Positions 41,436 through 51,075 of a stretch of DNA of 64,000 nt are shown piece after piece. Numbering within the stretch: position 1 is the first letter of the stretch; each line of letters opens with the position of its first letter. The stretch spans positions 918,501 through 982,500 of the forward strand of contig NZ_CP110128.1 of assembly GCF_028471945.1 (NCBI RefSeq). Direction: 5' to 3'. The notes below the pieces were generated by a model, which saw only the letters and a list, made by a program, of their open reading frames with translations, was not told the origin of the DNA and searched no databases. A program made the position numbers and the translations under genes. The DNA is from Pseudomonas sp. WJP1. Lineage in GTDB: Bacteria; Pseudomonadota; Gammaproteobacteria; Pseudomonadales; Pseudomonadaceae.

Positions 41436-43862
41436 ATGAAGTCCAGGGCAATATCGGGTTCGGTCAAACAATGGTTGGGTGTGTCTGCGTTGAGCTTCGC
41501 GGCGTTGACGCTGCTGCCGCTGAACGGGGCGATGGCCGCGCAGGCCGGCACCGCGCAAAGTACGCTGTTCAGCTTTTCGATGGCTGCCAAACCGCTGCCC
41601 CAGGCCTTGAGCGACTTCAGTCACGTCACCGGTATCAGCGTGGTCTACACCGATGAAGCGCCTTACGGCCTCACTGCCCCGGCGCTTAACGGGCAGTTGA
41701 GTGCCGAACAGGCCCTGCAGCGGTTGCTCAGCGGTTCCGGCTTGACCTCGCGCCGCATCGACGGCCACACCATGGTCCTGGAACCACTACCGACCGAGGG
41801 CGCGTTGAATCTGGGCGCCACCACCATCACCTCGGTGATGGATCAGTCCACCAGCTACCAGCCGCCACCCACCAGCTCGGTGATGCGTTCCTCGACGCCG
41901 CTGCAGGAAATTCCCCAGACGGTCAACGTCGTCCCGGCCCAGGTCATTCGCGACCAGGCCCCGCGCAATCTGGATGACGCGCTGGCGAACGTCAGCGGCA
42001 TCACCCAGGGCAACACGTTGGGCAGCACCCAGGATTCGGTGATGACCCGCGGTTTCGGCGATAACCGCAATGGCTCGATCATGCGCGACGGCATGCCGGT
42101 GGTGCAGGGGCGGGGCCTGAACGCGACTGTGGACCGGGTCGAAGTGCTCAAGGGCCCGGCCTCGTTGCTCTATGGCATCCAGGATCCCGGCGGCGTGGTC
42201 AACATGGTCAGCAAGCAGCCGGAGCTTGATCCCTACAACGCCCTGACCCTGCGTGGCTCGACCTATGGCGAGGGCAAGAACGGCAGCGGCGGCACCTTTG
42301 ACAGCACGGGCGCCCTGGGCGACTCCGGGTTCGCCTACCGCATGGTGCTGGACCACGAAGACGAAGAGTACTGGCGCAACTACGGTGTGCACCGCGAGAC
42401 GCTGGTGGCGCCGTCGCTGGCCTGGTTCGGTGAAAGCACCCAGCTGACGTTCGCCTATGAACACCGGGAGTTCCTGACCCCGTTCGACCGTGGCACGGTG
42501 ATCGATCCGCGTGACAATCATCCACTGGACATCCCCCGTGATCGCCGGCTCGACGAACCGTTCAACAACATGGAAGGGCGCTCCGACCTGTACCACTTCC
42601 AGGCCGATCACGACCTCAACGACAACTGGAAAGCCCATTTCGGCTACAGCTGGAATCGCGAGACCTATGACGCCAGCCAGGTGCGCGTGACCGCCATCGA
42701 CACCAGCAAAGGCACGCTGACGCGCAGTATGGACGGCACGCAGAATGCCATCAGCACCGACCGTTTCACCACCGCCAGCCTTGAAGGCAAGGTCGATGTC
42801 GCCGGTATGCAACATGACCTGGTGTTCGGGATCGATGACGAATACCGCAAGATCTACCGCGCCGACCTGATCCGCCAGAAAAGCCTGACCACCTTCAGCT
42901 ACCTCGACCCGGTGTATGGCCGCGAAGTCCCGGGCACCACGGTCAGTCCGGCCGACAGTGCGCAAACCGATATCCTGCGCAGCGATTCGGTGTTTTTGCA
43001 GGACTCGATCCACCTCACCGACCAATGGATCCTGGTGGCGGGCGGACGTTTCCAGGAATACGACCAGTACGCAGGCAAAGGCGTGCCGTTCAAGGCCAAC
43101 ACCGACAGCAACGGGCAGAAGTGGGTGCCGCGCGCCGGTCTGGTCTACCGCTACACCAACGAACTGTCGTTTTATGGCAGCTACACCGAATCGTTCAAAC
43201 CCAACTCGACCATTGCGCCATTGAGCGGCAGCAGCACCGTGCTCGATGGCAGCATTGCGCCGGAAGAAGCCAAGTCGTGGGAGGTGGGAGCCCGGCTGGA
43301 AATGCCGGGCCGCGTAACGGGCAACATTGCGCTGTTCGACATCAAGAAACGCAACGTTTTGGTGGCTAACGCCGAAGGCCCGGTGACCCTCTACAGTGCG
43401 GCGGGCGAAGTGCGTTCCCGTGGCCTGGAAGTGGACTTGAGCGGCCAGCTCACTGACCGTTGGAGCATGATCGGCAGTTATGCCTACACCGATGCCGAGG
43501 TCACCGAAGACCCGGTCTATAAAGGCAATCAGCTGCAGAACGTGGCGAAGAACAGCGGCTCGCTGTCGGCGGTGTACGACTTCGGCAGCGTCATCGGTGG
43601 CGACCAGTTGCGGGTTGGCGCCGGGGCGCGCTATGTCGGGGAGCGAGCGGGCAATGCCGTGAATGATTTCGACCTGCCGAGCTATACCGTCGCCGATGCG
43701 TTTGCCACCTACGACACTCAACTCGATGGGCAGCGGCTCAAGTTTCAACTCAACGTGAAGAACCTGTTTGACCGCACGTATTACACCTCGGCGGCGAGCC
43801 GGTTCTTTGTGTCGATGGGGGATTCGCGGCAGGTGACGTTGTCGAGCACCTTGGAATTTTGA
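41436..43862 (+). CDS. TonB-dependent siderophore receptor with STN domain
   Basis: An 808-residue outer-membrane siderophore transducer. The signal peptide ends after GAMAAQA; an STN domain spans residues 45-120 (LFSFSMAAKPLPQALSDFSH); the plug contains TPLQEIPQTVNVVPAQVIRD and RVEVLKGPASLLYGIQDPGG, the hallmark of siderophore receptors; the barrel ends in VTLSSTLEF. It resembles the ferrichrome/ferrioxamine receptors (FiuA, FoxA) in length and plug sequence, but the ligand cannot be fixed from the sequence. Regulation should be by the sigma/FecR-like pair immediately upstream. Confidence 0.9.
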   Translation: MKSRAISGSVKQWLGVSALSFAALTLLPLNGAMAAQAGTAQSTLFSFSMAAKPLPQALSDFSHVTGISVVYTDEAPYGLTAPALNGQLSAEQALQRLLSGSGLTSRRIDGHTMVLEPLPTEGALNLGATTITSVMDQSTSYQPPPTSSVMRSSTPLQEIPQTVNVVPAQVIRDQAPRNLDDALANVSGITQGNTLGSTQDSVMTRGFGDNRNGSIMRDGMPVVQGRGLNATVDRVEVLKGPASLLYGIQDPGGVVNMVSKQPELDPYNALTLRGSTYGEGKNGSGGTFDSTGALGDSGFAYRMVLDHEDEEYWRNYGVHRETLVAPSLAWFGESTQLTFAYEHREFLTPFDRGTVIDPRDNHPLDIPRDRRLDEPFNNMEGRSDLYHFQADHDLNDNWKAHFGYSWNRETYDASQVRVTAIDTSKGTLTRSMDGTQNAISTDRFTTASLEGKVDVAGMQHDLVFGIDDEYRKIYRADLIRQKSLTTFSYLDPVYGREVPGTTVSPADSAQTDILRSDSVFLQDSIHLTDQWILVAGGRFQEYDQYAGKGVPFKANTDSNGQKWVPRAGLVYRYTNELSFYGSYTESFKPNSTIAPLSGSSTVLDGSIAPEEAKSWEVGARLEMPGRVTGNIALFDIKKRNVLVANAEGPVTLYSAAGEVRSRGLEVDLSGQLTDRWSMIGSYAYTDAEVTEDPVYKGNQLQNVAKNSGSLSAVYDFGSVIGGDQLRVGAGARYVGERAGNAVNDFDLPSYTVADAFATYDTQLDGQRLKFQLNVKNLFDRTYYTSAASRFFVSMGDSRQVTLSSTLEF

Positions 43863-43959
43863 CGACGGCTGTGCAGTGGGGGTTAGCGGTTTTTTGTTTC
43901 TGAATCACACCGTCCTTGTCGTGCTGCTGGCAAGGACGGCGAGATGGGCGGGGCGAGCG

Positions 43960-44406
43960 TTATTTACTATTGAGTTTGATTTGCCCCGTTGACCAATCCA
44001 GCGGTCCGTCGACTCCGAATTTCAGGTTAAGTTTAAAGTCAATTTCATTAATGCTTCGGTCATCATTTAGCTTGATGCGGATCCGGCCAGCTTTGTCGTG
44101 GACGAGAGCATAAACATAGTGACTGTCATCGGTTTGTCTTGCCCAGAAATGCATTTGGTATACAGCGCGGAGAGAATCCTCGCTCTCATCAAAATTCTTG
44201 TGAAGTTTAAGTGTCAAGCCGTAGGACTTATCGTCGTTGATGGCGAATATTTCAAACAGGGATGTATCCTGCCTGGTGGAGACGTTCGCAAAAGAAAAGT
44301 CTTTACCGTAGCTTGCAAGGTTGATCGTTGCGGAGCCTTCGGTTTTAGCTCCATTGGTTTCGCTGTTCAGGGTGAATGCTTCAGTGTTACCGGTTGTTGT
44401 GGACAT
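43960..44406 (-). CDS. Hypothetical protein (AT-richer orphan)
   Basis: A 148-residue protein I do not recognise. It has no signal peptide, no cysteine and no membrane helix; it is polar and rich in Asn, Asp, Ser and Lys with beta-prone segments (YGLTLKLHKNFDESEDSLRA, SHYVYALVHDKAGRIRIKLN). The gene and the 150 bases upstream are AT-richer than the neighbours, suggesting acquisition. A strong ribosome binding site, AAGGAG eight bases before the ATG, supports expression. It sits between the receptor gene and an AraC regulator without an operon partner. Confidence 0.75.
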   Translation of the reverse strand: MSTTTGNTEAFTLNSETNGAKTEGSATINLASYGKDFSFANVSTRQDTSLFEIFAINDDKSYGLTLKLHKNFDESEDSLRAVYQMHFWARQTDDSHYVYALVHDKAGRIRIKLNDDRSINEIDFKLNLKFGVDGPLDWSTGQIKLNSK

Positions 44407-44553
44407 AATATAAACTCCTTGGTGAGGGGGGAGTATTACTTGTCCGGGTGGCGAGTGGGTACTGTCAGAAATACTAGGGTCTTGTTATATTTGATTGTAT
44501 TTCGAAATAAACAAGATTGATTTTTGTATTGAAAGTAATCGAAGTTTCTCTTT

Positions 44554-45429
44554 TTATCGTAAAAACGCCTGCCGATATTCTCCTGGCGTTCCACCAAGCG
44601 CCTGCCTGAACCGGTTGGTAAAGTGACTGGCACTGGCAAACCCGCACGCCAATGCAATCTCCCCCAACGGCTGCAAGGTGGTGCGCAGCAAATCCCGCGC
44701 CCGGCTCAAGCGCCGCGCCAGCACATACTGATGGGGCGGCAAACCGAAACTCTCACGAAACATCCGCGCAAAGTGGTATTCGGATAATGCACACAACGCA
44801 GCCAACTGCCCCAGGCTGATGGCTTCGGCCAACTGACTGTCGATGAATTCCACCAGATGCCGCCGCTGATGCGCGGCCAGGCCACCCTTGAGGCGCAAGC
44901 CGGGACGCATGCTGACCTGGCTGAGCAGGGCGTGTGCGAGCATTTCATGGGCCAGGCTGCTGGTAAGCAAGCGTTCTCCGGGTTCGTCCCAGTTGAGGCT
45001 GATCAAGTGCCGAAAGCGCAACGCCTGTTGTGGGTCATCCAGAAAAGTTTGCTCACGCAACTGCAGTTGCCGTGGTTCGCGATCGAGCAGGGTGACGCAG
45101 CCAAGGGCAAATTGTTCAGGGCTGAAATACAGGTGGGCGAGGCGAATGTCGCCATTGATCACCCAGCCTGACTGATGGTCGGCCGGCAGGATGCACAGCT
45201 TGTCCGGACCGCCCTTGGTGCCCGGCTGGTCACGCCGGAAGGTCCCGGTACCGCCAGCGATGTAGCAGGACAGCGTGTGGTGGCTCGGCGCTTCGTAGTC
45301 CTGGGCATCGTGGTGGTTGTTCCACAAGGCTGCTGCCAATCCGTCACCGAGCTCGGCGCTATGCTCGAGGCGAGCATTGGGCGAGCGGTTGAGGGCTTGA
45401 AAGACTTGCAGGGATTCCAGTGCGGGCAT
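44554..45429 (-). CDS. AraC-family transcriptional regulator
   Basis: A 291-residue regulator with an N-terminal cupin-like ligand domain (SHHTLSCYIAGGTGTFRRDQ, residues 45-150) and a C-terminal AraC domain with two helix-turn-helix motifs (EAISLGQLAALCALSEYHFA, and LGEIALACGFASASHFTNRF with RQALGGTPGEYRQAF). It is divergent from a DMT-type exporter gene with about 140 bases between, so the exporter is its likely target. The effector is unknown. Confidence 0.92.
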   Translation of the reverse strand: MPALESLQVFQALNRSPNARLEHSAELGDGLAAALWNNHHDAQDYEAPSHHTLSCYIAGGTGTFRRDQPGTKGGPDKLCILPADHQSGWVINGDIRLAHLYFSPEQFALGCVTLLDREPRQLQLREQTFLDDPQQALRFRHLISLNWDEPGERLLTSSLAHEMLAHALLSQVSMRPGLRLKGGLAAHQRRHLVEFIDSQLAEAISLGQLAALCALSEYHFARMFRESFGLPPHQYVLARRLSRARDLLRTTLQPLGEIALACGFASASHFTNRFRQALGGTPGEYRQAFLR

Positions 45430-45567
45430 GATCGTTTCTCTCCAACGCCTTGCATCCTACTCCGTAGACACCTGCCTGCCAGCCCGTCGCCTGACAAAAG
45501 CGCAAGATTATGCAAGTGCCGCGCAACGCGGCGCAGGACACTGGGCGCCTATCGAGGAGCCTTTGCC

Positions 45568-46470
45568 ATGAACCTTTCGTTGTACTTGCTGACTGTGCTG
45601 ATCTGGGGCACCACCTGGATTGCCCTGAAATGGCAACTGGGCGTGGTGGCGATTCCCGTGTCCATTGTTTATCGCTTTGGTTTGGCGGCACTGGTGCTAT
45701 TCGTGATCTTGCTGCTCAGCCGCCGCCTGCAAGTGATGAACCGCCGTGGGCATCTGATTTGCCTGGCGCAGGGGTTGTGCCTGTTCTGCGTCAACTTCAT
45801 GTGTTTCCTGACCGCCAGTCAGTGGATCCCCAGCGGCCTGGTGGCCGTGGTGTTTTCCACGGCCACGCTGTGGAATGCGCTGAACGCACGGGTGTTCTTC
45901 GCTCAGAAAATCGCCCGCAATGTGCTGATGGGCGGCGCGCTGGGCTTGCTCGGCCTGGGCCTGTTGTTCTGGCCCGAACTGGCGGGTCACACCACCAGCC
46001 CGCAAACCTTGCTCGGCCTTGGCCTGGCCCTGTGCGGCACCTTGTGCTTCTCGGCGGGGAACATGCTGTCGAGCCTGCAACAAAAGGCCGGGCTCAAGCC
46101 ACTGACAACCAATGCCTGGGGCATGGCCTACGGCGCGGCGATGTTGTCGGTGTGGTGCCTGGTCAAGGGAATCCCGTTCGACATGGAATGGAACACCCGC
46201 TACATCGGCTCGCTGCTGTACCTGGTAATTCCCGGTTCGGTCATCGGTTTCACGGCCTACCTGACCCTTGTCGGGCGCATGGGCCCCGAGCGTGCGGCCT
46301 ATTGCACTGTGCTGTTTCCGGTGGTGGCGCTGAATGTCTCGGCATTTGCCGAAGGCTACCAATGGACGCCCCCGGCGCTCGTGGGCCTGGTGATGGTCAT
46401 GCTGGGCAACGTGTTGGTGTTTCGCAAGCCCGGGACGAGCGCCAGGCCCGTGGCGGGGAAGCTGGCCTGA
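45568..46470 (+). CDS. DMT-superfamily transporter (EamA)
   Basis: A 300-residue inner-membrane protein with ten predicted helices in two EamA repeats (from NLSLYLLTVLIWGTTWIALK to PPALVGLVMVMLGNVLVF). The motif WGTTWIALK near the N terminus is typical of RhaT/YdcZ-like drug and metabolite exporters. The start at 45568 is supported by GAGG eleven bases upstream and by the family N terminus. The AraC gene upstream probably regulates it. The substrate is unknown. Confidence 0.9.
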   Translation: MNLSLYLLTVLIWGTTWIALKWQLGVVAIPVSIVYRFGLAALVLFVILLLSRRLQVMNRRGHLICLAQGLCLFCVNFMCFLTASQWIPSGLVAVVFSTATLWNALNARVFFAQKIARNVLMGGALGLLGLGLLFWPELAGHTTSPQTLLGLGLALCGTLCFSAGNMLSSLQQKAGLKPLTTNAWGMAYGAAMLSVWCLVKGIPFDMEWNTRYIGSLLYLVIPGSVIGFTAYLTLVGRMGPERAAYCTVLFPVVALNVSAFAEGYQWTPPALVGLVMVMLGNVLVFRKPGTSARPVAGKLA

Positions 46471-46482
46471 GCGGCAGGCTGT

Positions 46483-46992
46483 TCAGCGGTCTTTCACTGC
46501 GGTGAGATAGATCAGGCCGAGAAACATGTATTGAATGTTGTTTTCTGCCCAAGTGTAGGTATTGCGATGAGCAGAGTAATCCAGGTCAAACCATTCATTG
46601 AGTATGATGACGTATAAAGCCTGATAAACAAAAATACCAATCGCAAGACCAGCGATGGCGAATTTTTTTGCTTCGTGAAACTCGTTGCGTGGTGCAGCGA
46701 CCTTTCGGCAGAGCTGATAGGTCCCTATCAGGCAACTAAAAGTGTAAATGATCTCGAGCGAAATGATCGCCCAGTAAAAGCGATGATGAAACATGTTGGA
46801 GGTGATCGCCCTGTAGCGCCGGGAGTCGTTGCCCTCGGTGTCGCTCATGCTGATGATGCGCCCGATGTAGTCGGCATATGCCGCATAATCGGAGATATTG
46901 TTAGCGATGGTCATCAGCCCAAATAATGCCGCTGTCAAAACAATAATTATTTTGCTCCGCCTTGTTACGGAGGCGGTAGTGAGTTTGTTCAT
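46483..46992 (-). CDS. DUF2165 small integral membrane protein
   Basis: A 169-residue protein with four predicted membrane helices (KIIIVLTAALFGLMTIANNI, FYWAIISLEIIYTFSCLIGT, FAIAGLAIGIFVYQALYVII and NNIQYMFLGLIYLTAV). The pattern NISDYAAYADYIGRIISM followed by WAIISLEI fits DUF2165. The function is unknown. The gene and its upstream region are AT-richer than average. It is convergent with the DMT transporter (12 bases). Confidence 0.85.
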   Translation of the reverse strand: MNKLTTASVTRRSKIIIVLTAALFGLMTIANNISDYAAYADYIGRIISMSDTEGNDSRRYRAITSNMFHHRFYWAIISLEIIYTFSCLIGTYQLCRKVAAPRNEFHEAKKFAIAGLAIGIFVYQALYVIILNEWFDLDYSAHRNTYTWAENNIQYMFLGLIYLTAVKDR

Positions 46993-47129
46993 GTGGGTAC
47001 GTTCTCCGAGTGCACGTCTGGTGCTTTCTTTAATGACTCGAAGTTTATAGCTGTTCAGGAAAGTTCAGTCGGAGACTGCGTTGCGAGTTATGTCGTTTGC
47101 GTTATTCAAATAGCAAGTCGCTTGATGTC

Positions 47130-47161
47130 AGGGAAAGTGGCACGTCCAGCCAGACGTGCCA
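47130..47161 (-). terminator. Probable terminator of the 2-ketoacid reductase gene
   Basis: TGGCACGTC-CAGCCA-GACGTGCCA is a perfect 9-bp stem 9 bases past the stop codon; on the minus strand it is followed by the weak tract CTTTCCC. Confidence 0.55.
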
Positions 47162-47169
47162 TTGTTCAA

Positions 47170-48144
47170 TTAGCCTTTCCAGACCTGCGGATTGACCAGG
47201 TCTTGTGGGCGCTCGCCCAGCAAGGCACTGCGCAGGTTCGCCAGAGCGCGGTTGGCCATGGCGTCGCGGGTTTCATGGGTGGCCGAACCGATATGCGGCA
47301 AGGTCACGGCGTTTTTCAATTGAAACAGCGGCGACTCGGCCAGCGGTTCTTTTTCATACACATCCAGCCCGGCGCCGCGGATGCGGTTGTTTTGCAGCGC
47401 TTCGATCAGTGCCGGCTCGTCCACCACCGGGCCACGGGCAATGTTCACCAGGATCGCGCTCGGCTTCATCAGGGCCAGTTCGCGATGGCTGATGAGGTGC
47501 CTGGTTTTCTCGCTGAGCGGGACCACCAGGCAAACGAAATCGGCTTCAGCCAGCAGCTCGTCCAGGCTGCGCATCTGCGCGCCGAGTTCCTGTTCCAGCG
47601 CAGTCTTGCGGCTGTTGCCGCTGTAGATGATCGGCATGTTGAAGCCCAGGCGCCCACGGCGTGCGATGGCCGCGCCGATGTTGCCCATGCCGACGATGCC
47701 CAGGGTCTTGCCGTGAACATCGCAGCCGAACAGCGGGGCGCCGACGGTGGCTTGCCATTGACCCGCCTTGGTCCAGGCGTCAAGCTCGGCGACGCGGCGT
47801 GCACTGCTCATCAACAAGGCGAAGGCCAGGTCGGCGGTGCTTTCGGTGAGCACGTCCGGGGTGTTGGTGAGCATGATCCCGCGCTCGTTAAAATAGGCCA
47901 CGTCATAGTTGTCATAGCCCACCGAGACGCTGGACACGACTTCCAGGCTGGCGGCGTTTTCCAGTTGTGCGCGACCGAGCTTGCGGCCGACCCCGATCAA
48001 GCCGTGGGCATGGGGCAGGGCTTCGTTGAACTGGGCGCTGATGTCACCCTTTTTCGGGTTCGGAACGATGACGTCGAAGTCTTGTTGCAGGCGTTCAACC
48101 ATTTCTGGCGTGACGCGGCTGAAGGCGAGGACAGTCTTTTTCAT
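47170..48144 (-). CDS. 2-hydroxyacid dehydrogenase (glyoxylate/2-ketogluconate reductase)
   Basis: A 324-residue D-isomer-specific 2-hydroxyacid dehydrogenase. The nucleotide motif is GIVGMGNIGAAIARRG near residue 152; the catalytic arginine is in VNIARGPVVDEPAL, the glutamate in YEKEPLAESPL and the histidine in TLPHIGSATHETRD. The sequence resembles GhrB/TkrA proteins, which reduce glyoxylate, hydroxypyruvate or 2-ketogluconate with NADPH. The enzyme is cytoplasmic. The exact substrate is not fixed by context. Confidence 0.92.
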   Translation of the reverse strand: MKKTVLAFSRVTPEMVERLQQDFDVIVPNPKKGDISAQFNEALPHAHGLIGVGRKLGRAQLENAASLEVVSSVSVGYDNYDVAYFNERGIMLTNTPDVLTESTADLAFALLMSSARRVAELDAWTKAGQWQATVGAPLFGCDVHGKTLGIVGMGNIGAAIARRGRLGFNMPIIYSGNSRKTALEQELGAQMRSLDELLAEADFVCLVVPLSEKTRHLISHRELALMKPSAILVNIARGPVVDEPALIEALQNNRIRGAGLDVYEKEPLAESPLFQLKNAVTLPHIGSATHETRDAMANRALANLRSALLGERPQDLVNPQVWKG

Positions 48145-48183
48145 GGGTACAGGGCTCGTCGGGCGGAGGAGGATGTGGGGAAA

Positions 48184-48263
48184 GCTACAAGCTTCAAGCG
48201 ACAGGCCGCAAGCTAAAAGCTACCCGCAGCGCTTTTAACTTGAAGCGAGCAGCTTGAAGCTTA
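48184..48263. repeat. AGCTTCAAGC-type intergenic inverted repeat
   Basis: AGCTACAAGCTTCAAGCGAC on the left and TTGAAGCGAGCAGCTTGAAG on the right; the same family as at 6120-6203. It lies upstream of the small hypothetical gene at 48344. Confidence 0.7.
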
Positions 48264-48343
48264 TGGCTGCCGTTCCGTTATACTGGCGTCTTTCGCGGCT
48301 CGCTGACCGGGCCCGACACAGTGTGCATCACCCGGAGCTTTTC

Positions 48344-48601
48344 ATGACTTCCCCGAAACAACCGCCGGTAGCCGACGCCTTGAGCGACGAGCAGGCAGAG
48401 CTGCCAGACAGCGTCGACTCCAGCGCTGACAGCGAGACCAAAACCGCGATCCCGGCGTTCAAGTTCCCGTTCAAGCCGGGTGAGCTGCAGGCCACCAAGG
48501 ACGCCAGCCAGCCGTGGTACAAGAACGGCGCCAAGAATGGCCACACCAAGACCCCGGGGATGGCACCTCCGGGTACTCGCCGTTCGATGGGCAAGCGTTA
48601 G
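48344..48601 (+). CDS. Small conserved hypothetical protein
   Basis: An 85-residue, probably disordered protein: an acidic N-terminal half (SDEQAELPDSVDSSADSET) and a basic C-terminal half ending HTKTPGMAPPGTRRSMGKR. It contains no cysteine or membrane segment. The start at 48344 (MTSPKQPPVA) is preferred over upstream ATGs that lie in the repeat. I recall similar short proteins in other Pseudomonas but no function. It is convergent with the YkgJ gene, 3 bases away. Confidence 0.7.
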   Translation: MTSPKQPPVADALSDEQAELPDSVDSSADSETKTAIPAFKFPFKPGELQATKDASQPWYKNGAKNGHTKTPGMAPPGTRRSMGKR

Positions 48602-48604
48602 GTT

Positions 48605-49378
48605 TCAGGTTTTTTCCAGCGCTTGGGCCTGGGTCTTCGCCAGCGAAATGAACGCATAGTCAGCGGGTGGTTCGTTCACCACCTGCGCACCCGCTGCCAA
48701 TACCTGTCCGGCGACATCGTCCCCCGACACATGAAACTGCCATTCGCTTTCCCATGCCGGTAACGTCTGCCCGTCCAATTCGTCGATGATCGTGGCGAAT
48801 TCGGTCATGTCCGGCAGGTAAGCGGTAAATCCGTCGCCCTTGAGGGCGGTCGTTCGAATCCCCAGTAACGCGCATACCGCATCCTTGATGTGGATGTCTT
48901 CGCGATCCGCCTGGCGAGAGCGCTGGATCAGTTGCGCCAGTTCCGGGTCCGCCAGTTGGCCACCTACAATCAGTTGCGGTCCCTGTTCCCAGGATTGCGG
49001 AGGGCATTCCTTGACGGCGATGTTCAAGGGAATGTGCGGATTGATCTCCATCGGGTAGATGCGGCACACCAACGGCCGGCGTTCGTAGATGCGGCACAGG
49101 TTGTCCTGGTCAAGATGGCGGCAGGCGCCGGGGTTGTAGGCGGCAAAAGTAATGGCGACATAAGCCTCGCAGGCGCCGCTGCGCACCACTGCCGAGCGAC
49201 GTTCGGCGTGCTCGCGTTGTTGCGCCGGCAGGCCCAGGCCATTGCTCAGGAAGGCTTCCACCAGCACGATCACCTGGCCACCGTCGGCCGCCCACATCCG
49301 GGCTTCGGCCAGGGTCAGGGGCACGTGGTGGTCATTGCAGCATTTGCCACAGCCTACACAGGAAAACGTCGTATTCAT
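48605..49378 (-). CDS. YkgJ-family cysteine cluster protein
   Basis: A 257-residue protein with an N-terminal cysteine cluster, CVGCGKCCNDHHVPLT, and further cysteines at GACRHLDQDNLCRIYERRPL and VCRIYPMEI, the pattern of UPF0153/YkgJ proteins thought to bind zinc or an Fe-S centre. The C-terminal half has no known domain. The function is unknown. It precedes norR on the same strand but follows it in transcription, 106 bases downstream. Confidence 0.87.
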   Translation of the reverse strand: MNTTFSCVGCGKCCNDHHVPLTLAEARMWAADGGQVIVLVEAFLSNGLGLPAQQREHAERRSAVVRSGACEAYVAITFAAYNPGACRHLDQDNLCRIYERRPLVCRIYPMEINPHIPLNIAVKECPPQSWEQGPQLIVGGQLADPELAQLIQRSRQADREDIHIKDAVCALLGIRTTALKGDGFTAYLPDMTEFATIIDELDGQTLPAWESEWQFHVSGDDVAGQVLAAGAQVVNEPPADYAFISLAKTQAQALEKT

Positions 49379-49484
49379 TGAACAGCCAGTCGCATCCGGG
49401 GGCAGTAAGCGGCGACAGAATGCCGCCGCAAAGGTTGCTCTCGAAGCAAGTTATGCGCCACTCGCAGCGATCACCGCCCGGTGC

Positions 49485-51035
49485 TTATTTCATTCCCAGG
49501 CGCTTGGCCATCCGCCCGAGATTGGCCCGGTCCAGTCCCAACTCGCGGGCAGCGCTCGCCCAGTTGTGGTGGTGTCGTTCCAGGCAGGCGCCGATCAATT
49601 GGCGCTGATAACGCTCGGTGGCTTCGCGCAAATCGCCCGTCACCGTTTCCATGGCAGCGGCAATGGGTTGCTCGGCACTGACTTCCACACTGCCATGGGG
49701 CAGATCGAGGTCTGTCGCACTCAAGCTGAGGATCTTCGGCCTTTCCTTGCAATTACCCAGCGCCTTCAACGCGCTGCGGCCGATCAGGTGTTCCAGTTCG
49801 CGCACGTTGCCGGGCCAAGCGTAGGCCAGCAACGCAGCCTGGGCATCGGTGCTCAGGCGCAGGCTGTTGAGGCCCATGCGCGAGCGGTTCTGTTCGAGGA
49901 AGAAACCGCTGAGCAATAACACATCTCGCCCTCGGTCACGCAGCGCCGGGACCAGCAAGGGGTAAACACTGAGCCGGTGATAGAAGTCGGCGCGGTAGCG
50001 GCCACTGCGCACTTCCTCGGCCAGGTCGCGATTGGTCGCTGCGATCAGGCGCACATCGACCTGATGCTCCTGGTCCGAACCCAGTCGCTGCAGCTGACCG
50101 CTTTGCAGCACGCGCAGCAATTTGGCCTGCACCGTCAGTGACAGTTCGCCCACCTCGTCAAGAAACAGCGTACCGCCATTGGCCAGTTCGAACTTGCCGC
50201 GCCGGTCATTCATCGCCCCGGTGAAAGCCCCGCGGACGTGCCCGAACAGTTCGCTCTCCACCAGCGTATCCGGCAAGGCGGCGCAGTTGAGGCTGATGAT
50301 CGGCTTGTCGGCGCGCGGCGAGGCGGCATGGATGGCCTGGGCCACCAGCTCCTTGCCCACCCCGGTTTCCCCGGTAATCAACACCGTGAGATCGCTGCCG
50401 CCTACCAGGTTGATTTCTTCCACCAGGCGTTTGTGGGCCTTGCTTTGACCAATCATTTCGCGGTTTTGCTGGCCGCTGGCCTGGCGGTACACCTCGGCGC
50501 GCTGGTGTTCGTCTTCGACCCTGTTGTTCAAGCGCTCGATGCGTTCGGCCGCGTTGACGGTTGCCGCCGCGAGGCTGGCGAAGGCCTCAAGGGCATCCAG
50601 TTCTATCGGTTCGAACTGTTCCGGGTTGAGGGCGTCGAGTGTCAGCAGGCCCCACGGGCGTTCATCGATGAACAGTGGGCAACCCATGCAATCGTGGACT
50701 TCCAGATGATCGTCCAGGCCATCGACCAGGCCGTCATACGGGTCGGGCATCTCGCTGTCAGCGGCAAACCGCGTGGGGCCTGTGCTGCTGAGCAGGGCCT
50801 GGAAGCGCGGGTGTTCGCTAACCTTGAAGCGCCGGCCGAGGGTGTCGGTGCTCAAGCCGTCGACAGCCAGCGGCACCAGCCATTCGCCATCAAGGCGCAG
50901 CAGTGCGGCGGCATCGCAGGGGAGCAGGGCGCGCATGGCTTCCAGCAAGCGCCGATAGCGTTCACCCTCGGGGAGTTCGCGGGACAGATCCGCAACCAGT
51001 GGCAACAGCGCGGTAAGCAGGGATTTTGCAGTCAT
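49485..51035 (-). CDS. norR: Nitric-oxide-responsive sigma-54 activator
   Basis: A 516-residue enhancer-binding protein. The N-terminal GAF domain (residues 20-165) binds iron and senses NO in NorR. The AAA+ domain has Walker A GETGVGKE at 222-229 and the sigma-54 contact loop GAFTGA at 269-274. The Fis-type helix-turn-helix is at the C terminus ([20 protein letters not shown]). It is divergent from hmp, as norR/fhpR genes are in P. putida and P. aeruginosa, and should activate hmp in response to NO. Confidence 0.94.
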   Translation of the reverse strand: MTAKSLLTALLPLVADLSRELPEGERYRRLLEAMRALLPCDAAALLRLDGEWLVPLAVDGLSTDTLGRRFKVSEHPRFQALLSSTGPTRFAADSEMPDPYDGLVDGLDDHLEVHDCMGCPLFIDERPWGLLTLDALNPEQFEPIELDALEAFASLAAATVNAAERIERLNNRVEDEHQRAEVYRQASGQQNREMIGQSKAHKRLVEEINLVGGSDLTVLITGETGVGKELVAQAIHAASPRADKPIISLNCAALPDTLVESELFGHVRGAFTGAMNDRRGKFELANGGTLFLDEVGELSLTVQAKLLRVLQSGQLQRLGSDQEHQVDVRLIAATNRDLAEEVRSGRYRADFYHRLSVYPLLVPALRDRGRDVLLLSGFFLEQNRSRMGLNSLRLSTDAQAALLAYAWPGNVRELEHLIGRSALKALGNCKERPKILSLSATDLDLPHGSVEVSAEQPIAAAMETVTGDLREATERYQRQLIGACLERHHHNWASAARELGLDRANLGRMAKRLGMK

Positions 51036-51075
51036 AGTGACTCCGTGTAGTCGATAAGACTATAACCTGCTGTGG

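Noticed and set aside
41787..43748. 653-residue open frame antisense to the siderophore receptor
   Set aside because: Shadow of the plus-strand receptor gene; no domain is recognisable in it.
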